A stretch of 64,000 nt of DNA. It comes from Usnea hakonensis (taxonomy: Eukaryota > Ascomycota > Lecanoromycetes > Lecanorales > Parmeliaceae). The position numbers and the translations under genes were made by a program. The stretch covers positions 62,001 through 126,000 of the forward strand of contig BLJB01000200.1 of the NCBI GenBank assembly GCA_013423325.1. The letters are read 5' to 3'. This document shows positions 10,777 to 21,558 of this stretch, piece by piece; the stretch's first letter is position 1, and every line of letters starts with the position of its first letter. Under the pieces are notes generated by a model, which worked only from the letters and a program-made list of their open reading frames with translations, was not told where the DNA came from and searched no databases.

Positions 10777-12510
10777 CTAAGGCGGTGGTGTGACGTTGAT
10801 GTACGTTGGTTCGCCCCATTCTCCCACCGACGCGTAATATGCCTCCTCAGCGAATGTAGTCCCGTTCATCTGGTGGTACAGATAAGTAGTTTGGTTGTCG
10901 AGCGTGCTGGCGCTAGCAAGGCGGGCGAATGGAAATGTGTTCTTTGGCATTTCTAATGTGATATCATCGGTTGCTGGTTGGCTGTTGTTGATCCAAATGA
11001 GACCTTGGTCAGTGTTATGCAGAATCATTGCCACGTCCGATTGTTGAAGGGAATCGGAGAGTGGACCAATGAGATGTTCGTTACTCGCTAATGATTGTTA
11101 CCCTAGATTTTAAGAAATCGGAGTCCAAAAAGAATCAGCGGTACTTACTTAAGACCTGGACATCCGAGTCCTCGGAATTTCTCAAGGGTGTATAAGATGC
11201 AGTTTGTAGTAGGTAGTAAGTTGGAGGAATTGTTTCGCTTTGCCACTCGGCAAGCTTGAATATTACACTGAAGTTAGTACTTTCTGCAAACTGGCTACCC
11301 GCGAACGGAGAACCATATTGACAGATTGACGGATTTGGAAGATTATCACAAATTTTCTGCAAGGTAGGACTGTTGTCGATCCAACTCAAGTTGCGAATAT
11401 CGCCTGTATATATAGGGTTTTCAGACGCGGTGCTGTAAGGGCACAAATGTGTCGAGCACCCGTTAGCAACTCTCGATAGAACAGCCAGGGTCCCATCCAG
11501 ACTCTCGTAGAAAAGAACTGCCATCGTTGTTGTGACATTCGTATTTGAGACGGGATTGGTGGCGTCACTGATCCCTTGTAAGTTTGAGGTGACTGATAAT
11601 GACCGAATGTTTGGCGCTGTGGTGTAGTTTGACAAAGAGCCGTCATACTGCCAGGTCCCCAAGCTACCAAGCGTAAAGCAACTACTTAGCTGATTGTTTT
11701 GCGAAACGTAGAATACTTCGATCTGTACATCCAGGTCAGCTTAACAACGCACCAAAGGTATTCAAATTTGTGGCCCAAACCTTTGCTGGGCCGTTAGGTT
11801 TAAAGGCAGTGACTGCTAGAGGTGTATGGGTTTTCGCGCTTGCAGTGATATTCAAATCAGGACTTAGACTCCACTGATTTGTTGATGCCGTGCGAATAAC
11901 GTATCGAATGCGACCAGTGCTATCCTGGAAATACAGATGCCGGTCATTATTGGGAAGAATTGCAGCTCCTAGTGATGTATCATTGAGAATGAACTGTGTA
12001 GTAGATGTATTGGTAGGTATACGTGAGGTTGGTGAGGCGACTGGCTGACTGGAAGAGTAAGTGGATGGTATGTGTATATTGCGGGAGGTAGTACCGAATC
12101 CCTTTTCTTCTAGTATGCCAAATTCCAACACCAACTCCGATTGCGACAGCTGCAATGAGTACGAGCGCCACCAGTAGCCAAAGCCATTTGATAGTAGGCT
12201 TGGGGGCATCTCCAACGACATGTGCTTCGTTGGACTTCTCTCTATTATCGTTGAATTCAGGTAACGAATTTCTGTAGAGCACCTGCGGCGCTGTGCCGGG
12301 CAGAACCTGTGTTCATCCACGATCAGCACCCATTTCCTACTGCTTGTTCTTTGTACCTACCTCAGGCGCAAGATAGCTCGGATCGAGCTCAAAGGCTGTT
12401 GCATCGTGGTCTCGTTCTGGAGCTCTAGCAGTTTCATCGTGCCTAACGAGTTCCAAGGTCGGGCGGCCATCGTGCTCGACGAGCTCCAACGTAGGATGGC
12501 GGTCTGTCAT
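10777..12510 (-). CDS. Type II membrane protein with fucose-lectin-like ectodomain (paralogue B)
   Basis: Minus-strand exons are 12510-12361, 12306-12095, 12048-11781, 11722-11149 and 11087-10777, joining to 504 codons. Residues about 91-113 (WLWLLVALVLIAAVAIGVGVG) are the membrane span. Blades such as RHLYFQDSTGRIRYV and IEVFYVSQNNQLSS align with paralogue A, as do the ends (LYHQMNGTTFAEEAYY against LYHQINGTSWAEDAYN). The N-terminus has an internal duplication of PTLELVxHDxxx. The donor chosen for intron 3 (GTTTGG at 11780) is weak. The stronger-looking GTGCGT would leave a 30-nt intron and the wrong phase. An intron is needed because TGA follows in frame. Surface lectin function is inferred. 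Confidence 0.72.
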
Positions 12511-13550
12511 CTTTGACAGCGGCTCTCATGTGAGCATCGCTCTTTTTGCACGGTTCCAGAAGACAGAAAAGTAAGTTCAAGACTGGCAAAGGTGTAGATG
12601 GTGAGGGTAAAAAGAAGACGGCGGTCATGAGGACAACTATATCGTTCTCAAACAAGGCTGATTACAAGATAGCATGTTATGGTATTAGCAAATTCTGAGG
12701 CGCCCGCATGACTTGTGGGAGGCACAGCGAAGAATACGTAGGAAATATGCATGCCCAGCAGCCCGGTGTACTGCGAAGTGAGTTAATATGCGCGGCTCTA
12801 GGGGCGCATCTCTAGTTACAGGGAGCGCAGCACCATCGCAGCATTTTGTAAGGCTTTGGAAGTAAGAGTTCGTCTATTGCCTGATCCAAAGAGAAACAAT
12901 GGTAAGGACAACAAACCGTCTGGAGTATTGCCTCAGTCCCTCACACGTGCCTTCACCACTAGAGGGCTCGGGGGTGGCTTGGTGGTGGCGCAGTTGCTTA
13001 CTCACCACTGCATGGCTAGCACTGCTCTACCCGTTAGTAAGCAACAATTGAGCCACGGTGATTGAGGGAGTGGGTGAGGTGCGTACAGGATGCAGTAGTG
13101 GGTTGCGAGGAGGATAAGAAATGTGGAGAAGGAGAAGAGGGTGTGGTGTGGAGAAGAAGGATAGAGAATTGGCTAGCTGCTGTGCCAGTGCTCGTTGAAC
13201 TTGGGATGATCATGGATCCTTGATTAGTGACACGACACCGTGCTGCAATCGTTGATATATATGCGCCCAACGTGAGCAGGCTGAGAAGAGCTTCAGTGTA
13301 GGCTGCAGCCTAGTTTCAGCCTTGTTTGTCATCTAGACTGCCATTGTGCGCGCACCCTGTCATCATGTTGGTTTTCTCACGGGAATTCTTATCCTCTCTT
13401 GTGTACTTTCATACCAACTTGGAAAGTCATGAACGATGATTTGTGATTTTCAGGAAATGAAGCCTGACCCTTCCACATGCCGCTGGCACCGGGTTTCGCT
13501 GCGCTCAACTCATGATGGACGAGTGATTATAGTTTTATTTTCTTGAGAGT
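12511..13550. other. Intergenic, promoter side of paralogue B
   Basis: No frame with coding character or splice partners was found. It holds the leader of the minus-strand lectin-like gene and, at the far end, the 3' flank of the one-span protein at 13551. Confidence 0.55.
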
Positions 13551-14506
13551 TCACGGCGCTTCGAGTTCTTTGGAACACTCTTCACCCCTCAACTCATGCT
13601 GCTCTCTCAAAGAGGACAATCCAGGTCTCTCTACGGTATCGATTTCGATTCCGACTTCACTCCCTTGTGCTGGCATTTCGATCCTAGAGGTTCTGCCATC
13701 CAGCTCATACCTCACTTCCACCGTCTCCAATTCAAGTCTGCGCTTTTCTTCCGCGTCAAGTTCCGCCTTGCGCTGGAGGTACGGCTGAGTGTCTTCTTCC
13801 GACCCGTTTGTATCCTCGCCGGAAGTACTCCGTTTTCGACGTCTTTTTAGGTAGAAAAGGATACCGAGTATGAGGGATATGATTGTAATAACGGGTACTA
13901 CAATGCCTGTTGCAGCTTTGTCTCTTGTTGTGAATCTTGATGAGATGGTTTCCTTGGCTGAGCTGGTTGTAGGATTTAAGATAGTAATATTCGAGCCCGA
14001 AGCCACCAATGTCGTAGAGGGGAACGGGTCCGCTGGAGTTGGAGTTGTTGGCACTTCGGAAAGCTGCGTCTGATTTGTTGGTAATACTTCTTGCCCACTT
14101 CCCGCGCAGTTTACGAAGCCAAGATGAGAGTATAATAGGAGTGTAGCGCTCGATCGGAAAGCTGTGGGATCAGCAGTAGCTGGACTGGTGATAGTATATC
14201 CCGGAGACAAGCTCATGGAGGAGCCCGTAATTATTTGGCAGAACCCATTTGATGGGTAGATCGAAGTTACTGAGTAGGCCGTGAAGACAAGTAACTTCGG
14301 GGTCAAACCCGTAGTTTGTGCAGCGGTGTCTAGGCCGGGTACTTCAAATGTCGAAGCTGCGGCATTGAGAACACATCCTTGGCAGGCTACGAGACTCCGA
14401 GGTCAGTCGCGAGGAACCCCGTCGGCGTTCGGAGGGACTAACCTGTGCCCGGGGTTGCCAATATCTCAGAAATGTTCGATTCGATTGTAGGGGATGATTC
14501 AGGCAT
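13551..14506 (-). CDS. Ser/Thr-rich one-span membrane protein
   Basis: Exons 14506-14443 and 14386-13551 (56-nt intron) give 299 codons. The outer part starts TACQGCVLNAAASTFEVPG and carries a Cys pair, then NGFCQIITGS and FVNCAGSG, and ends in a Thr/Pro/Ser stretch. Residues about 181-201 (AATGIVVPVITIISLILGIL) are a membrane helix, followed by KRRRKR stop-transfer residues and a charged cytoplasmic tail with a Glu/Arg-rich helix. This plan is common to fungal Mid2-like or wall-sensor-like proteins, but no named family is recognised. No signal peptide follows the ATG used. An upstream ATG at 14573 opens a signal-like frame that stops at 14531-14529 (see findings), so the N-terminus is uncertain. 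Confidence 0.65.
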
Positions 14507-16609
14507 TGTGACGATGATTGGGATGAAATCAAGCAGTAAGAGATAAGACAAGAAGGGTAGGGTTTGGACGCATCTTTGGGAAGGAAAGGACAGATGGTGC
14601 AGATCAGACAAAGAAAGGCGGTGCCTATTCTATATTAATAGTAACGACATTCGCAAACGAGGCTTTGAACGATAGCCTCGTCCTCAGTGCGGGGTTGAAA
14701 TTCCAAGATACGGTTGTCCCTGTAATCCTTTGGCTCGCTTGAACTCGAGATACTGCATATGAGGAAAGATCAGGCGATGACGGTAACCAACCGTCGGTCT
14801 TTATGCAGGTTAGATAAGACTCACCAAAAGACGAAGACTGCGATCTTGCCTTTAATAATTCGCCGTCCAATATCTCGATTCTCAGACCAAAAATGACCTG
14901 TCAAGAATTATGTTGGGTCCTCTGAGTAGGCCCTTCAGGACGGCTGAGATGGGGAAAGCACCCTTCTTTCCCCGTCCATTTCCCCACCGATCTCCAGAGG
15001 ACCAGAAGCCTTCAAAGCATCGCGACCAAGCTGGCTACTCGTAAACCAACTTGGCCAAATCGACCCGAGCCTCCCTGAGGCATACCCCATTGATGCAACG
15101 CCATGACAGTAAAGGCTTTTACCATTTCTCCTATTATCCCATGGATTGGTGGGGGGTAAAACTCAGGGGTAAGCGACCGAACATGGAAAACAGTCCCTTT
15201 TTCAACTCGCTATACTTCAACAACCACCACCTTTATCAAAAAAGCTCCAGTATAAATATTGTTTTTCTTGAGGATATCTAAGACTTCTTAACCAAACTTT
15301 TTATCGAAAAATGATATTCTATAACCCCGCACGCAGCGCTCCTCGATAGTAGACAGGTTCAAAGTGTCACTGTCGTCGACGCGATGGCCTTATGGAACCC
15401 ATTCGATTGATTGGGAGGAACAGAGAGTGGGAGAGTAAGAGCGGGAACTTCACAACAACATCAGCATATCAATCCGCTATCGTATCGCATCGCACCGCAC
15501 CGCACCTGCAAAAGAAAAAAGGACATTGAAATCAGTCAATTATGCCGGGCCAAACCAACCAAGCAACATGCAGGCGGGCCGACAGGGCTCTATCTATCTA
15601 CCTGTACCTCCGTCTATTACCCCGTGTCATATAACCATTTGAGGGAAGGGGAAGGAAAAAGGCTTCATATTGCGCCCGCTACCGACTTCTATCTCTCCTT
15701 CTTCTCCTTCTTCTTCTTCTATTTGTATGTGTGTGCGTGTGTGTTAAACAAAGGTGTCGGGGTGTTCATTCAGTAGCAGCTGTGCAAACAAAGTATATGG
15801 TGGGTGTGGTTTACTGTTATATGGGTATGTTTGTCTACACTCATCGATTGACATTGTGACGCCGTGGAAACGCACCTGTTTTGAAGATCAGCATACAACT
15901 GTAGCTGCTGATGGATGGTTTACACCGAGACAAGACTGATCGGTCGCTCTGCTGTAATGAACAAAGCACGCCACACTTATACGAACGAATACGGCTGAGA
16001 CAAAGAAAGACAACTAACCACTCCACCATTGGATCAGCGCCATTATGGATCGAACCTAATCCGAGTTAAGAAGCCAACTCGACGGAGACTGAACGAGGGT
16101 AATGAAATCACCAAGCAATATATCACTGATTGGGAAGCTGGGATCGTTGGTACATCAGAGGAGCTTTCGCGGCGGCGGAAGGAGAAGATGACGGGCCTTT
16201 GTTGTAGAGAGCTGGCAACGCAGGTGTAGGTTGCTAGCACGGAGGTGGTCGGATAACGCCTTACAAAACTGGGGCCGCTTTCCGAAAGTAGGGTTAGGTT
16301 GTCCCAGGATTTTTGATGATGCTACTTTGGTTTCCCATCCCGCTTCCCCCCCGACGCTCAAGTGAGGAAAAGGGCTCAGTTTTTCCATTCAGCCTTGGTT
16401 TGTATGGACAAGAGATGGACAGTTTACGTGATATACTTTGCCGTGTTTATTGGGGTTATTTACTTACTTGCCGACTTTGCTTTTCCATACTCCAACCTTC
16501 CCCATCTCACTACCTCTCTTTCCTTCTGGCTCTCTCTCTCTACAATTAAAATTATACTTTGCCGCCTACTTTACCGTGAACAAACTACGCCTACATTTCA
16601 TGAAAAGAA
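14507..16609. other. Intergenic, possible stray exon, no supported gene
   Basis: A minus-strand frame at about 14870-14625 has ordinary protein composition and a GTGAGT donor-like site, but no start, partner exon or domain, so it is not called. CTT/TTC-rich tracts occur near 15690-15720 and pyrimidine-rich DNA near 16490-16550. Nothing else is recognised. Confidence 0.5.
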
Positions 16610-17455
16610 TCACTCCCTCGCGAATCCACCCCCATAAATAATCTGCCCGCACGGCCCATTCGACACAAAAAGCTGCTGCCCAGGTTGCGTGCCCAAATCA
16701 TGGGGATCATAATAATACTTGGCCGGCCCGGGGCTAAAACTCCCGTCGCAGACGCCGTCCGCCCGAAAATACAGCGAGCACGTAAGCGGGTTGGTGGTGT
16801 CATAATTGGTGTAGAGGACGCTGAAGGCGCACCCCGGGGTCGTCTGGCAGGAGACGCAGCAACCGGAGGCGGATGAGTTGAAGACGTCGGTGGCGAGGGA
16901 GGAGTTGTAGGGGTTGGGACCGTCGCCGACGGTGGTGAATTGGATGGCGTGGCCGGCGCCGAGGTTGTTGCCTTGGTCGACGATGTTGTTGGAGTCGCAG
17001 GCGGCGTAGAAGGTGGTAGCGGGGACGGTGGCGGTGGTGGAGTAGCTCGTCACGGTCGTTTGGGCGTGTTGCTTCCCCGTGGCGATTTGCGTGATGGTTG
17101 AGGTTACGGTGGAGGTGCAGGAGACTAATTCCACGTAGGTGGTTGTGGTGGGTTTCTGGGCGGCGGCGTTGACGGCTTGGACTTGCAGAGAGACGGAGGT
17201 CGTTTCGGCCAGGACGGGAGTGAAGCCGGCGGGGGTGGGGATGGTCGTTACACCGGAGGAGACGGTCGTAGTGGCATAGATGACGGACGCGGTGACGGTG
17301 GTTGTGCGGGTGACGAAGGTGAAGAAGGTTGGGGTAAAGTCTCTGGAGCTGGTGCCGTAGGAGGTCGAGCAGACGGGAGTTGTTGCGGCGAGGACGACTT
17401 TGATAGGAGTAAGGAGGATGAGTAAAGCGAGCAGGGGGCCGCTAGTGGTGAACAT
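16610..17455 (-). CDS. Secreted Thr-rich protein with Cys-rich C-terminal domain
   Basis: This is a single exon of 281 codons from the ATG at 17455. The N-terminus LLALLILLTPIKVVLAATTP is a clear signal peptide with a likely cut after VLA. The middle is Thr/Val-rich (TTTVTASVIYATTTVSSG) and probably O-glycosylated. The C-terminal third has a cysteine pattern (ACDSNN, GCCVSCQTTPGCAFSVL, LTCSLYF, GVCDGSF, GPCGQ) that resembles an apple/PAN-like or related extracellular fold. No GPI signal or membrane helix is seen at the end. It is likely an extracellular or wall protein; its function is unknown. Confidence 0.8.
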   Translation of the reverse strand: MFTTSGPLLALLILLTPIKVVLAATTPVCSTSYGTSSRDFTPTFFTFVTRTTTVTASVIYATTTVSSGVTTIPTPAGFTPVLAETTSVSLQVQAVNAAAQKPTTTTYVELVSCTSTVTSTITQIATGKQHAQTTVTSYSTTATVPATTFYAACDSNNIVDQGNNLGAGHAIQFTTVGDGPNPYNSSLATDVFNSSASGCCVSCQTTPGCAFSVLYTNYDTTNPLTCSLYFRADGVCDGSFSPGPAKYYYDPHDLGTQPGQQLFVSNGPCGQIIYGGGFARE

Positions 17456-18435
17456 GTTGCTGTTTGTTTGCGATTGGAAATGTTACGACTGCCAGAAGTT
17501 CTGGAATGCGACACCGCAGATAGAGAGTCTTTATACATGTCAACGAGCAATAATAATAAAAGCGAGCGTAGATATTTGTTTCTCACACTATCGCCATCAG
17601 CAGCAGCTGAAAAAGTAGCGCCTCGCTTACAGCAAGCGTTATGGGATCCATCAAATCAAATGCTCCCGGTCGTTTAAAATTACCGCTTTCGTCCAGCCAC
17701 CTCCCGGAATAGGTTCGAGCATTCGGATGGCCACGTGCTTGTCCTGACTTTATATTCCGTTGCAACACCCCAAAGCGCCAAGCGAATCTTCATCTTACAA
17801 CAAATTTCATACACTTTGCGGACAAGGTGCATCGGAGCACTAAGTTGTCTTCTTGCTTGCCTGCTTGCTTGCCTGCTATGCGTGGGCATGGAGGGCGTGA
17901 ACAAGCTAAAGCCACAAAAGTACCTAGATTAAATCGGCAGCGAGGGAATATGAAAGACAGGAACAATCTGGTTGATGGATGTCCCCGCGCCAAGAGCTTA
18001 AGTGCAAGATAGCTTAGTGGAGCTCTGAGTCGTAGGGGGTGATTTCGGGGAGGTCATGTAGAAGTAAGGTAAGTACCTACAATGAGGTACGTATGACGTT
18101 AGTATAGCGCCGGCATGAGGTTGTTTGGGTAATCTCCATCAAAACAATTGGAAGTGGTACACTTGTTGACTCAATCTTGTTGACTCAATGATTGATTATT
18201 GGAATCCAGACTTAACAAGATAACGCTTAACAAGATAATGCCAAGACACCAAGACATGTGATTGCATCACGTGACTCGGCTTACTTGCCTATCTTGACTG
18301 TGAAACCTCAGCTTATCGTCGTAAGTCACTTCCGAAAAACAACGTTGAAGCTGAGCAAGAGCCAGAGCTTAGTTTCTACCCACCGCGTCTAGAATACTTT
18401 AGCTCTCTTCGCACTACATAATTTTCCATAACAAT
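17456..18435. other. Divergent promoter region
   Basis: It separates the secreted protein (minus) from the ABM-like gene (plus). GCTTGCCT-like repeats lie near 17855-17875. TGACTC motifs and an E-box close to the ABM-like gene are listed separately. No gene is seen. Confidence 0.6.
18167..18277 (+). promoter_or_regulatory. Cluster of TGACTC motifs and a CACGTG box
   Basis: TGACTC occurs at 18167-18172, 18181-18186 and 18272-18277, and CACGTG at 18268-18273 overlaps the last. TGACTC is the core site of Gcn4/CpcA-type bZIP regulators (established). The cluster lies 160-270 bp upstream of the ABM-like gene start. Function here is inferred. Confidence 0.4.
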
Positions 18436-19443
18436 ATGGTTTCCTCCATCTTCCCTGTCAAGGCTTCCTCAAGAAGTGTCCCCGAAGCGGCGGTCACGGC
18501 AACTAATATCTTTGGTAAATCGGCTGCACAAATTGCTCGAGACACGCCCAAATATGCCTTCACGGAGTTCATCACCCTAAAATTCCGACGAGGCATCCAG
18601 CTTGAAGAAGACACGACTAATGAGGGCCGCATATGGGCCAACACGGTGAAGACATACCTGGAGCAAGATGGTGTAGGTCGAGCGTGGTGGGGACGCACAG
18701 CTGAAGACCGAGACGCCGTTCAGTTCGTCATTGGTAGGCCGAAGCCTCAAACGCAAGAAGAGCATCGCATTATACACTACAAGGTTTCTGCGAGCTGACA
18801 ATGTTTTCTTTCAGAGTGGCGCACCACCTTCGCATACCAAGTTTTTCGCAGCTCTCCTACCCTTCACGAATTAGACGCAGCATTGCTACCAATCCTCCTT
18901 ACGCCCTCAACTTCAAAACGTTTCGTCCTCCCAAGATACTCCGGCACGCGAGAAAACACTTTATCTTCCATGTTCCTCATGCCATCCTATACCGCCATCT
19001 ATACCTGGACATCCCCACCTTCCTTTGTCACTCCTACGTTAGACTCGACCGGACGGTCCACCTACTCTCAAACCTCTAGATGGGAACAGCAATGGCAAGC
19101 TTTTGCTACGAAAGCCATGTACAGCGAGAAATGCCTCTACAACTCTTCAGCCTGCGGATGGGAGGTCGGCGACGATTGGAACGATGAAGAGAATGGAACA
19201 AACAAAGGGTTCTGCGGCCTGTTGCGCTGGGCAGACGTTGAAGGCCATAAAGCTTACATTGATGGAATGAAAGACGATTCCAGCAAAATGGATGAGCGGA
19301 GTGGCTCCAACGAAACGCTGATGACACTCGGACTGGAGCTGTGTCATGTCCAGTTTAGGAGTTTAAGAAATGGTTGGTTAGGCTCTGTGACAAAAGAATA
19401 TCCTGACGTGAAATACCCAAACGGACTGTTCAAGCAGAGGTGA
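18436..19443 (+). CDS. ABM-like (dimeric alpha-beta barrel) protein
   Basis: Exons 18436-18733 and 18815-19443 (81-nt intron, TTTCTTTCAG acceptor) give 308 codons. The first part contains FTEFITLKFRRGIQLE, then RIWANTVKTYLEQDG and GRAWWGRTAEDRDAVQFVIEW. This is the order of a fungal antibiotic-monooxygenase-like ferredoxin-fold barrel (strand, helix, RxYWG strand, W-containing strand). A second, weaker copy may follow near the C-terminus (LGLELCHVQFRSL). No signal peptide is present, so it is probably cytosolic. Family members include small oxygenases and stress proteins. A specific reaction cannot be assigned. Confidence 0.65.
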
Positions 19444-19785
19444 CACTCTGATCCCCGAGAAATTTGATAGAAAAAAATGGGGAAGGAAAGAAAGGAAGAA
19501 GTCTGGTCTCTTCATGCGATTAAGATGCTCGCTCTTTTCTCCGCACCGCGTGACTGAGATATCGCTCGGGAGAACGTAAGACCACAGTCCTCACTTCCCA
19601 TGCCTCGATCCCGTCGCCGTGTACCAATCCCACAATCAATCCACCTGGATTCCCCATTAGACTTCTCGTCCACGGCGTTTTTGACGTCTTATTTTGGGGT
19701 TTGTGATTGGGGGTACAGGGAGTGGCTGAGGTGTACCGCTACTCCAATCGTTGCTTTGGAGCGTCAGAGCTACGTCACGAAATTA
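19444..19785. other. Intergenic between convergent genes
   Basis: No gene is seen. It is the shared 3' flank of the ABM-like gene and the metallopeptidase-like gene. Confidence 0.6.
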
Positions 19786-20900
19786 TCAGCCATCGTTGAA
19801 CATCACTCTATCAAAATGTAGATGAACACATCCAGACAGTCATTGAGAAAAGAGAGACGAGGCACTTACCGAGAGAGTACAGAGAGATCGAATCGGGATT
19901 TCGGACTGTATTGCCAACGTTTGTTTGTCACAAAGTGAAGCAGTCAGCGTAACCGTATTTCTCACCAGTCACACCCCCAGAAAAGTCCCCCAGCACTATA
20001 AGAGTAAGGAATCAGTCAAATGTTACCACGGGAAAGGATTGCATCAAAGAATTGCGCGCTGCTTACTAGTAGGAAATAGGATATGCAAAAGCTCGTGAAA
20101 AAGAACGCCGCTGACTGTTCGAAAGTCGTCAAGCACTTTACCACTTCCGGTAAAGCTTGTTTTGTCAAGAGTTCCCAAGACTGGAGGAAGCGATGTGAAG
20201 GTATCTGGGCATATAACAATGAGGACGGCCTGGGCGTATGCTAACATTTTCTCCCCATTTGCAGCAACGTCTTGACATCGTAGCGAACCTTGGGGATACC
20301 AGATTGGAGGATTCATGTTATTCGCTAGGCATATCCATGGTTATTCATGCTTGCATCTTCCCTGGACGTCTGTTTTCGATCGCGGACCGTTACTTACCAA
20401 CAAGCTGAAATCCCCCATTCGGAATCTGGTTGCCATTGATGTCTGTGCTACTTTGCATCAGAAAATTGTCGTTACAGAATATTGTCACGTCTGGTTCGTC
20501 GGTCGTTATTGTTGATACTATTTGCAGTGTAGCTGCGATGCAATGTTATGGATTGTGTTAATGCTTGAGGAAGCCACTCACTTATCAGTTCTTGTGCCCT
20601 TTCTTCTTGGCCAGCCTCTTGACTATTACCGCTGGAGTCATGTGTCATCTGGGATCCGAAGAAGCTGTCAAAAGTATTGCCAACCAGGATCTCGTCTTGT
20701 GCGTTTAGCTGGTTGTTTAGGGACTCCGATGTCGCCTGATTGGCAAGTCCGGCTTGTTGAGAGACTTCTTGCAGCATCGCTGCTATGTCTTGCCCCGTGC
20801 ATGATGCTGGATCGATTACAAAACCAGCTTGTCCTCGGCCATGTAACATGAAGAGGACTAGAAATATCCAATGGGCGATCACACCCTTCAGTGCGGACAT
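19786..20900 (-). CDS. Secreted metallopeptidase-like protein, 3' part damaged or unusually spliced
   Basis: Clear minus-strand exons are 20900-20582 (signal peptide, HWIFLVLFMLHGRGQAG), 20517-20398 and 20324-20067. The last contains FHELLH at 20100-20083, a zinc-binding HExxH site, after a TVSG stretch. Further 3', GEKYGYADCF (about 19967-19938) and NPDSISLYSL (19900-19873) read in one frame and fit the tail usual for this type of fungal HExxH protein, but TGA at 19931-19929 lies between them. A 60-nt GTGAGA...CAG intron could remove the stop but would also remove the YGYADC stretch. The join from the HELLH exon into this frame is also unclear. It is either a pseudogene or misassembled. A likely final exon ends at 19786. 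Confidence 0.55.
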
Positions 20901-21558
20901 GGTGTAATTTAAAGCTGTAGGTAGTATTTCTGGTATCGAGCAGCTCAGTGAGTTGGAGGATGCACCGTGGAAAATTATTGAAGTCTAAGATTCACACTTA
21001 GACCCCGTGGAAAGGGAGAACTTTCATGCTCTTATGGCTTGTCCGAGATCCCAGCAAGCGCAAGGGCGCATCAGCCTCGTCAGCATGAGAGCCATAAGAC
21101 TATTGCTCAAGAAGTAGGGGGATGGTATCCGGCTGGAAGGATCATACAGTGACAGTGTTGCAATCTCCGCATGGTGCATGGTGGGTCGTACCAGTGTTCA
21201 GATTAAGGCGCGTTCATGACGAAGCTGAGGATCTCAACGGGTTTAACCAGAACCGAGACTTTGGTACGCGTCGGAGAGTGGTCGATTCGCAGCGTATGCA
21301 CTACGGGCAGGTGCATGAGTTGAATTAACGAGCTTCGATTTTAAATGACAGGATTTTAAATGACAGGGCTCCCTTAATTTCGTAAATCCGTGAAAAGGAT
21401 GTCTTTCGGATCCGCAGCATGCAACTTTACACGGCCTTGTGCCTGCCTCTATGTCGGTTTCTTGTGTGACACACTTGTAGTCGGTATCCCCTGAGCTTCA
21501 ATTATACAAATACCTTTCCCTCTCTGCCAAATGCAAAATTCAAGAACCCGTCCATGCT
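20901..21558. other. Divergent intergenic region
   Basis: It separates the metallopeptidase-like gene (minus) from the Ser/Thr-rich secreted gene (plus). It holds two adjacent copies of GATTTTAAATGACAG at about 21336-21365 and an A/T-poor promoter. No gene is seen. Confidence 0.6.

Noticed and set aside
14625..14870. Minus-strand frame with normal composition upstream of the one-span gene
   Set aside because: No start, acceptor or second exon could be linked to it.
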